From positions 600,025 through 664,024 of the forward strand of contig FN649747.1 of NCBI GenBank assembly GCA_000310025.1: DNA of 64,000 bases. Direction: 5' to 3'. Below, piece by piece: positions 1 to 12,005 of the stretch. Position numbers and translations under genes: made by a program. Position 1 is the stretch's first letter. Each line of letters opens with the position of its first letter. The DNA comes from Ectocarpus siliculosus. Its lineage: Eukaryota; Sar; Phaeophyceae; Ectocarpales; Ectocarpaceae. The notes under the pieces are model-generated. The model saw nothing but the letters and a program-made list of their open reading frames with translations, was not told the origin of the DNA and made no database searches.

Positions 1-766
1 GGCGGGGGCGTACTCTTATGTTTTGCATGCCTTAGCGGTTAACCATTGACCACGCGTCCTCGAGAGGACGGGGCATTGTTCCCACAGGACCGATCACCGA
101 TGGCCAATCGTTCCTTCCTACTTTGCCGAAGGTGGCTCAAAAATGTCTTCCCTAGTCTGTCTATCCTAATGATATCCCTTCCCGCCTTTTCAAACCATCT
201 CCTACTCCCCAGTACAGCTATCGTCCTCTCCTCTCTATTCTATGCCTCAAACATCTCCCTGTACGTCCCTCGTATTTTTCCCAGCTCAGTCTTGTACATT
301 TCCCTCTCCTTATTGTACAGCCGACATTCCGCGTCTACATGAACACGGTCTTCATTTTCGAAGCCGCAATCACATTTGAACTTGTCGTCTTCGTCGTCTA
401 CCGTCCTATGTCTTCGTCGACGTTCTCGAAGGTTTATGTCCCCGGTCCTGAATCTGACCTTAAGTTTTGTCCCTGCATCCATTGGTCCCATGCAGGTAAT
501 CCTTGAATCCTATTCCAACATTCCGTACACTTCTAGACCCTCCTTATCCTCGGTTTCTTTTCTTAGATTCTGTTCTTCTCTCTCGGCACAAGCAACATAT
601 ATCTTCTCCGTGAACCCCTGTAGACCCTCCGTTTCCAGCGTTGCATCTTCGTCGATGTCGAACCCCTTCCATACGTCCTCTACAACCTTGACCCATTCCG
701 TGGGTTGTCTACCCCTCTTTTTGTTTGACCACTTCACCTCCCGTACTATTCTCGGCAACGCCGGGG
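1..766 (-). mobile_element. 5'-truncated LINE (non-LTR retrotransposon), C-terminal part of the RT protein
   Basis: On the minus strand this encodes the region downstream of the reverse transcriptase in the LINE copy at 37100-38365: an Arg/Lys-rich stretch (KKRGRQPTEWVKVVEDVW) followed by a Cys/His cluster (CDCGF...H...C) like the C-terminal zinc knuckle of many LINEs. It is close to that copy but carries a small deletion and an in-frame stop near 495-510, so it is dead. The 5' truncation lies near 766, where similarity to the other copy stops. The 3' end is a short run of G on the + strand (oligo-C on the element strand) at 4-8, followed by GCGTACTC, the same terminus as the other copies. 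It lies where the next intron of the minus-strand gene at 983-3655 would be, so it may be an intron insertion. The left window edge may cut it. Confidence 0.85.
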
Positions 767-982
767 GTGGGGGTAAATGGGAAAAAAAACGCCCTCTGTC
801 GCCTTGGGACGAGGACTCAGCAATCACGCGATTCCGTCGTTCCATCGCGCGAACACACCCGGAGCAACAAACGAGAAGCGTACCCCGGCCACGAGCCTTA
901 CCGCACGATACAATTGTACTACACGCGGGCGAGCACACACGAGGCAACACGTACAGCCAGCTGCCCTCCCCCCCCCCCTCAC

Positions 983-3655
983 CTCTCCGAGCTTCATCCC
1001 CAGAACCCCCTCGCACTCCTCCACGCCCCCGCGGGTCTCCATGTGCTCCACCAGCTCCGAAACCAGCCCCCACTTCCCCTCCCGCTGCAGCCGGTTGGCC
1101 ACCCTGCGGACCGAGCCTCGGAGGGAGTCGGCCACCGAGGGACCCCCCCACTCCAGCGAGTGGCCCTCGCCCTTTCTGCCGGCCTTGCCGACCCCGAAGG
1201 CGGAGATGATCTGCGTCCCCTCGCGCGCACGCAACAGGAGAAACGAGAAGGTTGTAACGAAATTGACGGTGTGCTCTACTGCTGCTGTTGTACTGCGGTG
1301 GTGGTGTCGGCGCCGTGTCTAAGGCAGAGAGACAGCTTCAGCTTAGAGGGACAACCGACACAGGGAGATTTCGCCTAATACCTCGAACACAAAGTCAACT
1401 GCCAACATGCGCATGTGGTCGGGGACGGTGATGTGGGCGGGAGGTGTCCACTTAACACGCATCTTCGTCCTCGTGTACGCCCCGTGCTGACGGGCTTCCC
1501 GAACCAAACGCAACGAAACGAAAACCCCTCGCTTCCTTCCGGTCATCTGTCCTCCCCCAGTCGATGTTTCGACCCCTGTGTATTCGTACGCATCTATTTA
1601 GCTCTCGTTTTTCCCCTGCTCCCCACTCTCTTCATTATCCGACGAGAGCCCCACCACCCCAGATACGTTTGTCCGTCTCGGTTCTATATCCCTGTCTTCT
1701 CTCTTCTCGCCTCCCACCTTGAGGGCGACGTCAGCCGGCACCGCGACGGGCGGCGTCGGTGGCGGCGGCGGCTCTACCCGGGTCACGTCCAACAAGAACG
1801 CCGCGACTTGCGACTCCGGGAACCCTTCCGTTCCCAGCACCAAGCTGCCCCCTGTCGCACCGGTCGATGGAGACCGGCTGCGATGGCGGTGGTTGTTGTT
1901 GTGGTGCTTCTTGCTTCCCCCTGTTTCCCGGAGGAGGATGCATGCACGGGAGAGACGCGGGCGAACCCTCGGCCATTCACACCAGGCACCCACATGTTTC
2001 ATCATGCGGAACCCCCTTGCCTTCCGCAGAAGCCTAACACTTGGAATGCGTCCTAGCTCCCAATCCACACACCGCATTGAATTCAAGCAAGTATGAAGAC
2101 GGCCCAAGACGCCCAGCCAACCAACACCTGATAGACCAATCTCCATCGGCAAACCCTAAAGATCAGCAACGTACCATTTTTTTTCCTTCTAGACTGACCA
2201 ATCAACATCTCACTTGCACCCAGTTTCGCAAGTTCAACCAAAAGCGAGAGGGAAAGCACAATCCGTCGAATCAGCGCTCAAGGCTACGACAACGATCGGG
2301 CGATGGTTCGGTTTACGTCAAGCCGTATCCCACGAGTGTCGCACAAACGTCGCCGGACACAACCATCCAAGCCGAACCTCTGCGGTACGACCACCACTCT
2401 CGTGACACCACCCACTGCTGGCCGACGGCATCGCACCTGCTGCGCCGGCGCTGCTGCTGGTTGTCGTCCCGGTAGTCACGGAGACCAGCGCGCGCAGCAA
2501 CGCGTGCGCCGCCATGCCCGACAGCTTGGCCGGCACGGTCACCGCGCAGGAGTGGCGGAAGACGCTGAGCGAGGCCGTCACGACCGCCCGGCGCGCGGCC
2601 GGGGCCAGCCGTTCCGTCGCCAGGAACAATTTCATGGCGGACGCGAGCTTACGCTGGACCACCGTGAACGGAAGGTTCTTCGGTTTGTGGTTCTGTTCGT
2701 CCGGGGGGCGGGAGGGGCAGACGGCGGCGGCGGCGGCGGCGGCGGCGGCGCGCCGAACAATGACGCACACACACCGGCAGAGTCACCGGACCATGAGGGG
2801 ATGGAGGTTGATCGCTGATACCATCGAGGGTTCAGACGGTGCGGCGTTTTGTCTTTGGTGCCTGCCGCGAGAGGGCAATGCACGTGCCGTGCTACCGAAC
2901 ACACATGATGAAAGCGAACTGCCGTAGCCTGGCCAACGCCCACGAGCCCGCGCCCTCCAGAGCGAAAACAAACATTGACGCAGGCAGGTACAGTAGTGAT
3001 TGACACGAATAAAGACAAAACCCGTGTAGACAACCTGAGCAGGACTTGCGTGTACCAATGCTTTCGCACACACGTATCAAAAGGGATGAGAGCCACCAGG
3101 ACATCAAACCGTACGTACCAACGAGGCGAATCAGGAATGGGGACCGCAATATCAACTTCAAGTAGGGTAGCACGCTGTCGCACCACAGCAGGACGGTCCA
3201 GTAACCTTTGAATGTGGATATACATCCACATACTTACAAAATCATCTAAGGTTTGTACGTATCAACGTTGTGATGGATTGCATCATACCCGGCGGATCAT
3301 CAGAGGATTCGGCGGATCCAAGCGGCGCAATTGGATTCAATAATATCCGATTCGAAACACTGGATGCGGAAAAAATATATCCTAGCCCACGCGCAGCGCG
3401 TCATCCATCGAACGCAAACTCCAGCGCAGTGCGAACATATCCCAAGCGTAGCATACTGCGAGGTTGCCATCTTGCCTGTGGCTCGGTGCTGAGCACCCCC
3501 AACATCGAAGCTGCCAGGACTTGATCAAGGGGGCAAGTCAGGACCGCAAAAGAAGGGTCTTTGATTGGCGTCATTACCGCCGCGTCCGGCACATCTCGGT
3601 GCGACTCCAGCAACCTGCCGAACTCCTTGTCGAGCTCGGTCGCCATCGCCGCCAT
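983..3655 (-). CDS. unrecognised multi-exon gene, 5' part (3' end outside window)
   Basis: Function not recognised. Five exons join with consistent phases: 3655-3476, 2653-2437, 1851-1718, 1486-1382 and 1210-983, giving 288 residues before a GTGAGG donor. The start ATG at 3655 opens MAAMATELDKEFGRLLE. Exon 1 ends at a CAG|GCAAGA donor, a GC-AG type junction. The exon 2 acceptor could instead be at 2677. The protein is mostly helical and soluble-looking, with a Pro-rich linker (PPPPPTPP) in exon 3 and a basic amphipathic stretch (RGSVRRVANRLQREGKW) in exon 5. No catalytic motif, signal peptide or membrane helix is visible. Repeated helical segments of Leu and Ala could be HEAT/ARM-like, but this is a guess. 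Downstream exons should lie left of the LINE at 1-766, beyond the window. The gene is divergent from the Mpv17-family gene at 3907. Confidence 0.6.
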
Positions 3656-3906
3656 GACGAGTGCAGCACGAGTGCGTGGTGAGAGCCAGCACCAACAACA
3701 AGTCACGACCTACACACAGCAGTAGGGGGCTTTCTGTGAACACCGACATGGCAGGGGGGGGGGGTATACGCGAGCGGGGGGCTTTTCAGGGCATGCGGTG
3801 GTGCGGCGCGGGCTCTGTTGCTGTGTGTGAACATGAGGCTAGCGGGCTAGTTGAACACACACACCACAACCTTTACCCCAGCACTGGTAGCTTCGTGGAA
3901 GCAGAG
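3656..3906. promoter_or_regulatory. probable shared promoter of two divergent genes
   Basis: The 251 bases separate the start codons of the minus-strand gene (3655) and the Mpv17-family gene (3907). They contain an 11-G run at 3754-3764 followed by TATACGCG. No certain TATA box or initiator can be assigned to either direction. The call rests on head-to-head geometry only. Confidence 0.4.
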
Positions 3907-6900
3907 ATGAGGACCTGTCCCGGCTTGTTGCTCGTCTTCCTTGCTGGCCCGTACTTGGCATGCCTGGCGGACGAAGGGGCATCGATCCCGCCAGCGGCAG
4001 CAGCGGCAGCAGCAGCGGCAGCGGCAGCAGACGCTGCCGAGGATGAGGTGTTCTCCAAGCTAGCGGAGGCGGAACAGGCAGCTAACGCTGCTGCGGCCGC
4101 TGCCCAGAGGGCAGCAGCCAGCCTTGAGGATATGGAGAACCGTGCGCAGGAGGAGGAGGGGCAGGAGGAGAATGAGGGCTCAGAAGAACGAGTAGATTCA
4201 AATGATGATCATGTAGATGGTGGTGGGGCAGCAGAGGACGACGAGGCCGCGCTTGAGGCAGCAGCAGCAGCAGCGGCAGCAGCAGCAGCAGCAGCAGACG
4301 CAGCGGCAGCAGCAGCAAACGCTGCAGCTGCCGTGGCAGAGGAAATCGGCGACGAAGACGACGACTCGGTGGATTCGGCAGCGGCGGCAACAGAGAGGCC
4401 ACTCGGGGACGAAGACGGCGGCGGCGGCGGGGGCTTCGACGCGGAGAAGTGGAAACGTGCGGCTGGACGGCAGTGGGGGAGGGTGACGGGACGAGTGGAC
4501 GGGTTCATCGACGGCTGGCGGAGGGACGGGGACGGTAACCCCTTCAAGGGGGCTCTGGGCAGCTACGACGCGCTGCTGGAGGAGCACTACCTCAAGATGT
4601 CTTTCGGACAGGTGCTTCATTTACCTCCTCTTTGTTGTTTCACATGGGACGAAAAACAAAACGAAATCGTTCCGATCTCCGTCAGTTTCTCTCGTACCTT
4701 GAAGGACGCGGTGGAGCCGTGTGCAGAACTCCTCCAGACGAAAAATGGATGAGCCTCACAGCAGCGCGCTGCTTTTCTATTTTCTCTGGTTAACCTCCTT
4801 GGGAATGGAAATTCTGCCTATCTGCTGCCATGGAAAATATGTGTTTGTGAGTATGTGGGTAGTGAGTAACACAACGAGAGCCAAAGGACTGCTGAACTGG
4901 TGTCCCGTGTTGTTTGAATCGACGGCAAGCACCCCACGGGGCGAAGGTGGTGCAATAAACTGGAAAGTCCTGTCCTTACCTTCCTGCTGTGTGACCACGG
5001 TTTATACGTCCGAATATATCCCGAATGGTATATGCAGACTGGCGCCAGCATAGATGGGGCGGAAACACACAAAAAAACGTTTACGACCAAAGAACGGTTC
5101 ATCCGGGTGTACAACCATGTGTAAAAGACGCCCACGGGCTCTCCCGTAGAACTCAAGATGACCATCCTCCAGTTCGACGCTTTGCAGCGGGCGCGTGTGG
5201 GAGGTTAAGGTCGTACTTGAACGCAGCTTGCTTTCTCTACAAAATTATTTCACATACGTTTTTTTGGTGTTGAGCTTGCTGTTTGCTTGTCCAACGTAGC
5301 ACCTTGAAAGTTGAGGAATTCGGCCCATGTCCACACAGACCGCAGATGTCTTCGCTTCATTGTTTTTAGGATGCTCGAAAGTGCATGCACCGTCTAAATT
5401 CATACAAAGTGGAAGCTGAGACTATCCACGAGGCTACACAGGCTTACCTCAACCACGTACAACCACGTACAATCACGTGCATCGGTATCGTTTTGACCGA
5501 AGCACAGCAATGCAGTCAAAACAATTACCATGGGTAGGAAAACAAATGGTAGGACGGTGATGTGTTTGGCTCACGCACGCGGGGCTTACTGCCTCCGTTG
5601 TCTTTGACGTGCTCCCCTGCACACTCTTCCCATCCTGCGATATATGATGTCAGGCGACTGCGCTCGGGGTGGTGGGGGACACGGTGGCCCAGCGGCTGGA
5701 GAGGTGGCGGAACCCGGGGCAGCGGTACGAGTTTTTGCGCACTGTACATGCCGGCCTCCTCAACATGATCATAGGTATACCTGGGTGGCTATTGTAGTGT
5801 TCTACGTGCAGAGGAACTTTGGCATCGCGCCGCGTGTGGTACTCGGGTCAGTGCTCAGAGATGGGGTTTGTTCGTACTCGCAGCCGAAGGAGGATGAGTC
5901 CCAGTCCTACGGGTAGTTGATAAGGCGAAATACCGAGGGTGCGAGCTTTCCCCGACACATCCAAAACTCGTTCTTGCGGTTGGGATGAGGAGTCGGTCCA
6001 AGCACCAATGTGCCACAGCCACCGTGGAAAAATGGGGTGCTTTGATCCAACCGCATACAGAACAACCACCAACGGAGGATGCATCTCCCCACCTTCGCGA
6101 AATCTTCCCTACGGAGCGGTGGGTAACGCGACGCTGCCGGCAAGACTCTGCCGCAACCGCGTGGTGTAGCGGCAGTCGTAGCCAGCGGTTGACCATTCAA
6201 CTCCCACTCTCACCCCGCCACCGTTCGCGTCGTTTTCCCTCTTTGTCTACCCGCGCGTCGGGTGGCGCAGACGGAGTTTTTACCCCGCACTGGTATAACT
6301 TGGTGGACTACATCAACGACGAGATGACGTTGGGGCTAGCTTTCGTCAAGGCCGTTGCGTCCAGCGTGTTCTACAGCCCTTTCGCCAACGGGCTGTTCCT
6401 TGCTGGCGCGCGAGTGCTGCGCTACGGGTTCAAGGTGCGGCAGTTGCACGTCCTGCAGTTGGGGAAGCCAGGTCTTCTGTTTGATCGTGTTTCATGATCA
6501 TGGCTGTACCCAGACCTTGCTGGATGTGCCTTGTATAATTTTAGGGTATGCAGGCGTGATGTCAGGAGGGCTCCCCACCTCTCTATTCTGACATATTTGA
6601 ATTGATGCCAGACGGCGTGTGGGTGTGTTTGAATCCCTCCCCTGACTAACCGCGGCTTGTGTCCTTGCCCATTCGCCTACGGTATTGTGCCTTGTGCACA
6701 GACCCGATTTGGCTGGGCGGAGTGGAGGCGGCAGCTGACGGTGTGCACGATCCGAGACTTCGAGGTGAGATTGCCGTCGATTGTACATCATGTGCGGGCG
6801 TATCGAAGTGTCGTGAATTGATGTGTGTTGTGTTTATTGATTGCTAGCGGTTTTCGACAAGACGATGTGCATGCAGTGCTTGCCGTGTTTTCGTTTTCCA

Positions 6901-7234
6901 GCGGGACTTGAATCCATGCATGCCAGGCCAGTGAGAAAAAAAGAAAACGCCAGTCAGCGCGCGCACAAATCCCCACGATCGACGATTTGAGCAGATGTGG
7001 CCTCCGTTGCACGTCCTCAACTTCTGGTTGGTGCCCAAGCACTGGCGCCCCCTCGCCGGTCACCTAGCCGGAGTGGTCCTCCTGGCCGTAATCTCGTGCA
7101 CCGGTCTCACCGACGCCGGGCTGCCCCTGGGCCAGCGTGCCGTGCCTCTCATGATGAGATGGGCGAGAGCCGTCGGGGGGCGGCTCAGCGGCAAGGGGCG
7201 GCGGGCCTCGGGCGCACCACCGGCGAAGCAATAA
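3907..7234 (+). CDS. Mpv17/PMP22-family membrane protein with long Ala/acidic N-terminal region
   Basis: Five exons with matching phases: 3907-4611, 5654-5774, 6271-6434, 6702-6764 and 6995-7234, 430 residues. The C-terminal ~200 residues follow the Mpv17/PMP22 order: Y-x-x-x-L at the end of exon 1 (SYDALLEEHYLK), the GD-x-x-AQ motif (VVGDTVAQRLE), a TPHWY..LVDY block matching the family G..H.WY..L motif, W-x-x-Q, and the terminal MWPPLHVLNFWLVP...R block. Family members are four-helix proteins of inner mitochondrial, peroxisomal or plastid membranes; the human founder affects mitochondrial DNA maintenance. The N-terminus has a hydrophobic signal-like segment (LLLVFLAGPYLACLA) followed by about 150 residues of poly-Ala and Glu/Asp, encoded by GCA/GCG triplet runs. 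This is unusual, since typical members are about 180-250 residues. The location is uncertain: the signal suggests ER-routed targeting, but no phenylalanine plastid motif is seen. Confidence 0.82.
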
Positions 7235-10200
7235 AAATCGCCTACGTAACCTTTTTTGTGCGTTTTTGTGAGTAAAAGCGGTGGGCTCTTCCCCTAGGTG
7301 TAGCCGTTCGTGAGGCTGAGCAGCCGGGGCGTTTTGCGTTGCGCCCTTTTCAAAGTCTGGACGTCTCAACTCTTCTGTCTCTGGAGAGTGGGTGCCCCCA
7401 TACAGAGGGATGGGAGGGGAAGACGAAAGCTTCGAGCCTTTGGGTCTACCGTAGCGGGCGTGATGTTCATGTAGCGAGGCGGTGGTTACGCGGGAGCGGT
7501 TTCGACGATGCGGTCTAGGGTGGGATGGGTAGGGTGGAGGCGCTAGCGCGTTTGTTAACAGCAGAAGCAGCGGGATTGTGACCCCAATTTCTTGTTCAAC
7601 TTGAATGAGAGAAACACACATGAGTGAGTGTTTTTTGGAAGAACGCTGAGATTTTTCGCCCTCCCTCAAAGCGGGAAGAGGTAGGAGCGCGCGACGTGTG
7701 CCAGGGCCATGTTCCATGTTTACAAGATCCTTCTTGGTTCAGTTTTCCCCTTTCTGCTGTTTGGGGATGTTTTGTCCCGTATGCAACTGGTAAAATCAGT
7801 CGGAGAAGGAGACCATCCCGAGGGGGGATTGGGATTGGGCGGATGTCCTTGTTCGTGGTGTAGTTGAGGCAAACGGGTCCGGTCTGGTTGGCAGTCCTCT
7901 TGCCGTGTGGTGTGGTAGAGGTTTGCCATGGTGTTCATCGCATGCATTCATGCGTGCGTGTGTTTGTTTGTGTTATCTTTTTGCCACCGGGTGACCGGTT
8001 GTGCCCGAAAAGTCGGCTGGGTTAATTTCGTGGGTATTTTGATTCCATTCTTTATTTTTTTTGTTGGAGGCGCTGGGAAGGGATCGTTTTGTTTTTGTCA
8101 GTCACACACCGCAGTCCGGGTGGCCTCTCATGCAAGGTTGTCGTGGTGCACATTTTGTTCTTATGTCAGGCGAACGTAGAGTAGCGCAGAAAAAAATCCG
8201 GCGTTGGGTATGCGGATGCCGGTTCGTCGAGAACTTGTTTTTCAATAAGGGGAATCGTTCGGCCGTGTAAACAGCCGTTGGTTGGAACAATGGGGGGTAA
8301 CGTTGGGCCTAGTTTTCCCGCAGCAACCAACTTAATATCTACAGTGTAACTCGTACCTAAGGTAGGCCCTTGCGTAAGCATATGTGCGCCTGTCTTTTAC
8401 TCTTAATTCTGATTTGACTCCTACGCGTGCTTCTTGCCTAGGATCAAGAATAGTTCGAACTGAACGTGCAAAGGCGAAACGCCCGTTCGAATTTATTCGG
8501 GGACAGTGCGTACGGTCGTTAAGCTCCCTTGAATGGGAGGGGACAAGGAAGGTGACCCACCTCCTGCCCGCTTGGCTGGGTGTGCTTGACCCCCGCGAGT
8601 TCCTCGCGTTCTGAGCTGTGTTGGTCATGGTGTGCTCTTGGAATTTCCACGAGATTGTGCCTCACCCTTCCTTGCCATTTAGATTTTCGTCAGATTCTTT
8701 CATTGCTCTCGGGGGGTACACAGCACGGGGGTACATTGCTTTGATTATTTTGACACGTCGCATGGAGTCTACCGAACTCTAGGAGCCTACGCATGCCGCC
8801 ATAGGTATCTCTGTACACTCTCGTAGCCTGTATACGCACCTGACAGTAGGATAGAAGAGGCCACCGAGGGGTAAATCCTCGGTTCGCAATACATGTAATA
8901 CTTCCCACCGGCGAAATCGGCTAGACTACGCTTGTGTTCAAGGCCCCGTTCATCGGCGGCTTTTCTCTGTTGATGGTGGTCTCCTGCTCGAACGAATCTC
9001 ATCCTAGCGCGCGGGGGGACTAGAAGTCACCCTAAACCCGAATACATTCAGCTGCTTATTGTAGAGGCCAACAAGTTTTCGCCTCACGGAAAGCTGTTGT
9101 CGTGCACGCTACAACGACTCAGCCATTTCCTCAACACGCACGAAAGTTCACCTTGCTGGGATGTGGCGGTCCCGGAATTGCCGAAAGTGTTCTGGACAGG
9201 AGTTTTCAAGAATTGCCTAGAAGAAATCAATTCTCGAGGTCGTTGCACAAAGGTCACCTATACACAGGACCCGGCAGAACACGGAGGTTACTACGGAGAA
9301 GTGAGGGTACACGCGACAACCAACCTAGTCCAAGCGAGCGTGTGTAGGGTGTACAACACTGCAGCAAGGGCGGGCCTGCGGCGCACTTGACCTGGAATGT
9401 TACGGCACACGGATCGTACTTCAACACAGCCACCGCAACCGGTGATAGATCAATCGCCCAATGCTCCAGACTCTTTTCTCAGATGCCACAAGAGAAAAGC
9501 CCAGCTATTTGAACCACCCGCACAGCAGCACAGATCACTAGCAAGTTCTACCACACCGGCTTTCATTGCTCGATTGCTCCTCAACCAGGAGGGTGCGAAA
9601 ACCGCACGAGAAGTGCAAGCAGAGCTCTCGACGAGAGCATGCCAACACCGCCCATTTCGGCAATCTCGCCATCTTGGTTGTGGAGAACAGCGGGCTATGA
9701 AGGTTGCTACACCGGGTGTGCCAAAACCCCGATACTCACGGTAAGGTCATAAAGGCTGCACAGCTGCTTTCCAAAAACAACGTGGTCCGTCCACGCTCTC
9801 GACAACTCGCATGCTCAACAAGTCGGCTCGAAAAACGTTGTTGCATCAACCGGGTAGCGGAGCTACCCTCGGCAACGGGTCCCAGAACATGACGGCAACT
9901 CCAGCAAACCACATCCCACAAGCGATCACAAACACTTTCGGGACGGGGAAATGTCACCCCGCCTCGTAGTATTGCCGCTCGCTGGGTCCCGGCTGGTGTT
10001 CCGTTCACACACGATACTGTACTACAATAAGGAAATGGCTTACTACGTGGTGCATTTCCTGAGTGCGTCTGAGCACCTCGTTGTCGTCGCCGTCATCTCG
10101 CTGCGTTGTCCAAGAGCATTCTTTGTTCTGTGCTGTCCAACCCGCCCGCAATACACCTGCATGGCCAACACGGCGACGTGGACCGAAAGTCGCGCCGAGA

Positions 10201-10858
10201 GATCACAATAGCAGCGCAGAATTCGCACCCCTTTGAGCCGAGATGAATTCAACCAGTAACGTCCATCACAACTCACCAAACACTGACAACCCCAAATGCA
10301 CGAGGAGGCGAGGAGCTAGTTGGGGCGGGTGGGGCATTCTTTGGCGGTACATTGGTGGTGTGTCGTAGCCTCATCTCTTGTGGACGTTCGTTCACGCCTT
10401 CCAGCAATTGGGATTGCAACCCGTTGCGTCCCACCAGAGCTGACCTCACGTTGGCGTTACCCCCTGTGAGTGCTGCATGCGATCGGCACACCGACCGTGT
10501 GCCTACACACATCGCCCACAGGCAGATGCTGGGAAGTAGCTGTGGTGTGGGTGTTTCCGCAAAATATGCGAAAGCCACCGGCCGGCCATGTGAAAAAAAG
10601 AGAAAAAGGTTGTTGAGCAAGGCTGAGGATGAGGCGGCGACCACGGACACCGGCTGTTGATGTTGGTGATACCGACAGCTTCTGGATGATGTGGGCGTGG
10701 TCTATCGCTCTACCTTTCGGGCGTACGGGCGGCCAAGTCATCTCCCAAAAGCCATCAAGCCGGAACTATTAAAACGACAAATGGCTTTCTTCTCCAAAAC
10801 AGCAATATATATGTTGGTGCCACTGCAACTTGCAACGTCAACACAGCAGTATCCCCTC
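7235..10858. other. intergenic, no gene recognised
   Basis: Both strands hold only short, composition-driven reading frames without recognisable domains or consistent splice junctions. A low-complexity T/G-rich stretch lies at about 7920-8110. No RNA gene or transposon end was recognised. The right part (about 10300-10850) is probably the 3' flank of the minus-strand gene ending at 10859. Confidence 0.5.
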
Positions 10859-11338
10859 TCACCGCATCATGTCCGCCATCGCGGCGATGTCGTTGGCGGA
10901 ACCCCCGAAGTGGTCGTCCTTGCGAAGGAGGTCGAGGTCGTCGGCAAATGCCTCCGCCATCAGGCCGAGACACTCGTCCTCTTGCGTGGTTGGGTGCCCC
11001 TCTTCCCCATCAGATGCATCCCCAGCGTCTTCTGTTGGCGCCTCCTCTCCATCGTGCCGTTGGCGTTTCTTGTTGCCGACACCGCTGTCACTTGCACTTA
11101 ATTGCACGTCCGGTGTCCCCTGTGTACTGCTGTTTTGCTGTCCTCTGGTACTGTGATACATTTCTTCCACAGAGCGGTGTAGTTTCTTATCCAGGACGTC
11201 ATCATGCTGTGGTCGTGTAGCGACGCAGGCATCCTGGTCTCGCCCTACAGCTTCTGCCGCTGCTCCTCCTGCGGATGCGTCCCTGATCGCTTCTCGTGCA
11301 GCGTCGTACAGGCAGAGACGAGACCTAGAGGCGTCCAT
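10859..11338 (-). CDS. small protein with possible Rsa3-like C-terminal domain (ribosome assembly)
   Basis: Single-exon frame of 159 residues starting at the ATG at 11338 (MDASRSRLCLYDAARE). The middle is charged and low-complexity, with a basic patch KKRQRH that could be a nuclear localisation signal, then an acidic stretch. The last ~35 residues contain MAEAFADDLDLLRKDDHF followed by a short helix. This resembles the C-terminal F-x-DDL-x-x-LR-x-x-x-x-F pattern of ribosome-assembly protein 3 (Rsa3), a nucleolar factor for early 60S subunit formation in fungi. The match covers a short motif, so the assignment is an inference. A nuclear protein of other function is possible. Start codons of this gene and the Tudor-like gene at 12006 are divergent and 667 bases apart. 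Confidence 0.5.
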   Translation of the reverse strand: MDASRSRLCLYDAAREAIRDASAGGAAAEAVGRDQDACVATRPQHDDVLDKKLHRSVEEMYHSTRGQQNSSTQGTPDVQLSASDSGVGNKKRQRHDGEEAPTEDAGDASDGEEGHPTTQEDECLGLMAEAFADDLDLLRKDDHFGGSANDIAAMADMMR

Positions 11339-12005
11339 TGCTGGCGGTGCTCCTGATGTCGTTGGTCTGGCTAGAGATGCCGCCCTTTATACAACGTTGT
11401 TGTTGTTGAGGCCAGGATGATTCACCCGTTCGCGAGCTGCGTACGTTCCCTTCTTCCCCGTGAGCGAGCAAACCCGCTGTGCGGAGGCCCGGCCTGAAAG
11501 CTGTGTTGGAAATCCCGCCGCACACCAAGGAGCCAGAGATTTCGAGATTCAAGATTTTGTTGCGCCGCTTCCAACGACGAGGGAATACGCGAGGCCACGG
11601 TAAGGGCCTGCCCACCGAATTGTCGACCGCCTTCCGTGGGTGAATGATAGGCCCTGCACACGTGACGCAGATCAGCCTACAGCGCAGCGAGCGGTCACGC
11701 ACGGCGGCGACACAGGCGAGCGGCGAGACCACACATGATGACGACGAGGGGCACGTGATTGGCTCACCCGGTATCCCAGCAACGCTTTCAGAATGAACGT
11801 GCGGAGCCCCGCGGAAAGCACCGCTACTGTCTCTGCTCGCTCTGCCCACAGCCAAGCCGTACTGCCTGCATTGGATAATCTTTCTACCACCAACACCTTC
11901 CAAGTACGCGCGGCAGCCGAGTGGGCGCGTACGCCCTGCCTCTGCTCCGAAGGTAGCTAGACGAAGTTGGAAAAATTTAATTTTGCAGTTTGAATTTTGA
12001 ACGTT
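11339..12005. promoter_or_regulatory. intergenic between divergent genes
   Basis: The segment separates the start codon at 11338 (-) from that at 12006 (+). An A/T-rich stretch just upstream of 12006 (about 11968-12000) stands out from the GC-rich background and may mark the + strand transcription start. No defined regulatory motif could be assigned. The long minus-strand open frame here has no recognisable features and looks fortuitous. Confidence 0.35.

Noticed and set aside
4082-4620. Poly-Ser, poly-Leu, poly-Gln and poly-Cys frames on both strands
   Set aside because: They are shadow readings of the GCA/GCG alanine tracts of the Mpv17-family exon in other frames.
7064-7717. 217-residue minus-strand frame overlapping the Mpv17-family last exon
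   Set aside because: Antisense to a well-supported exon and without any recognisable feature.
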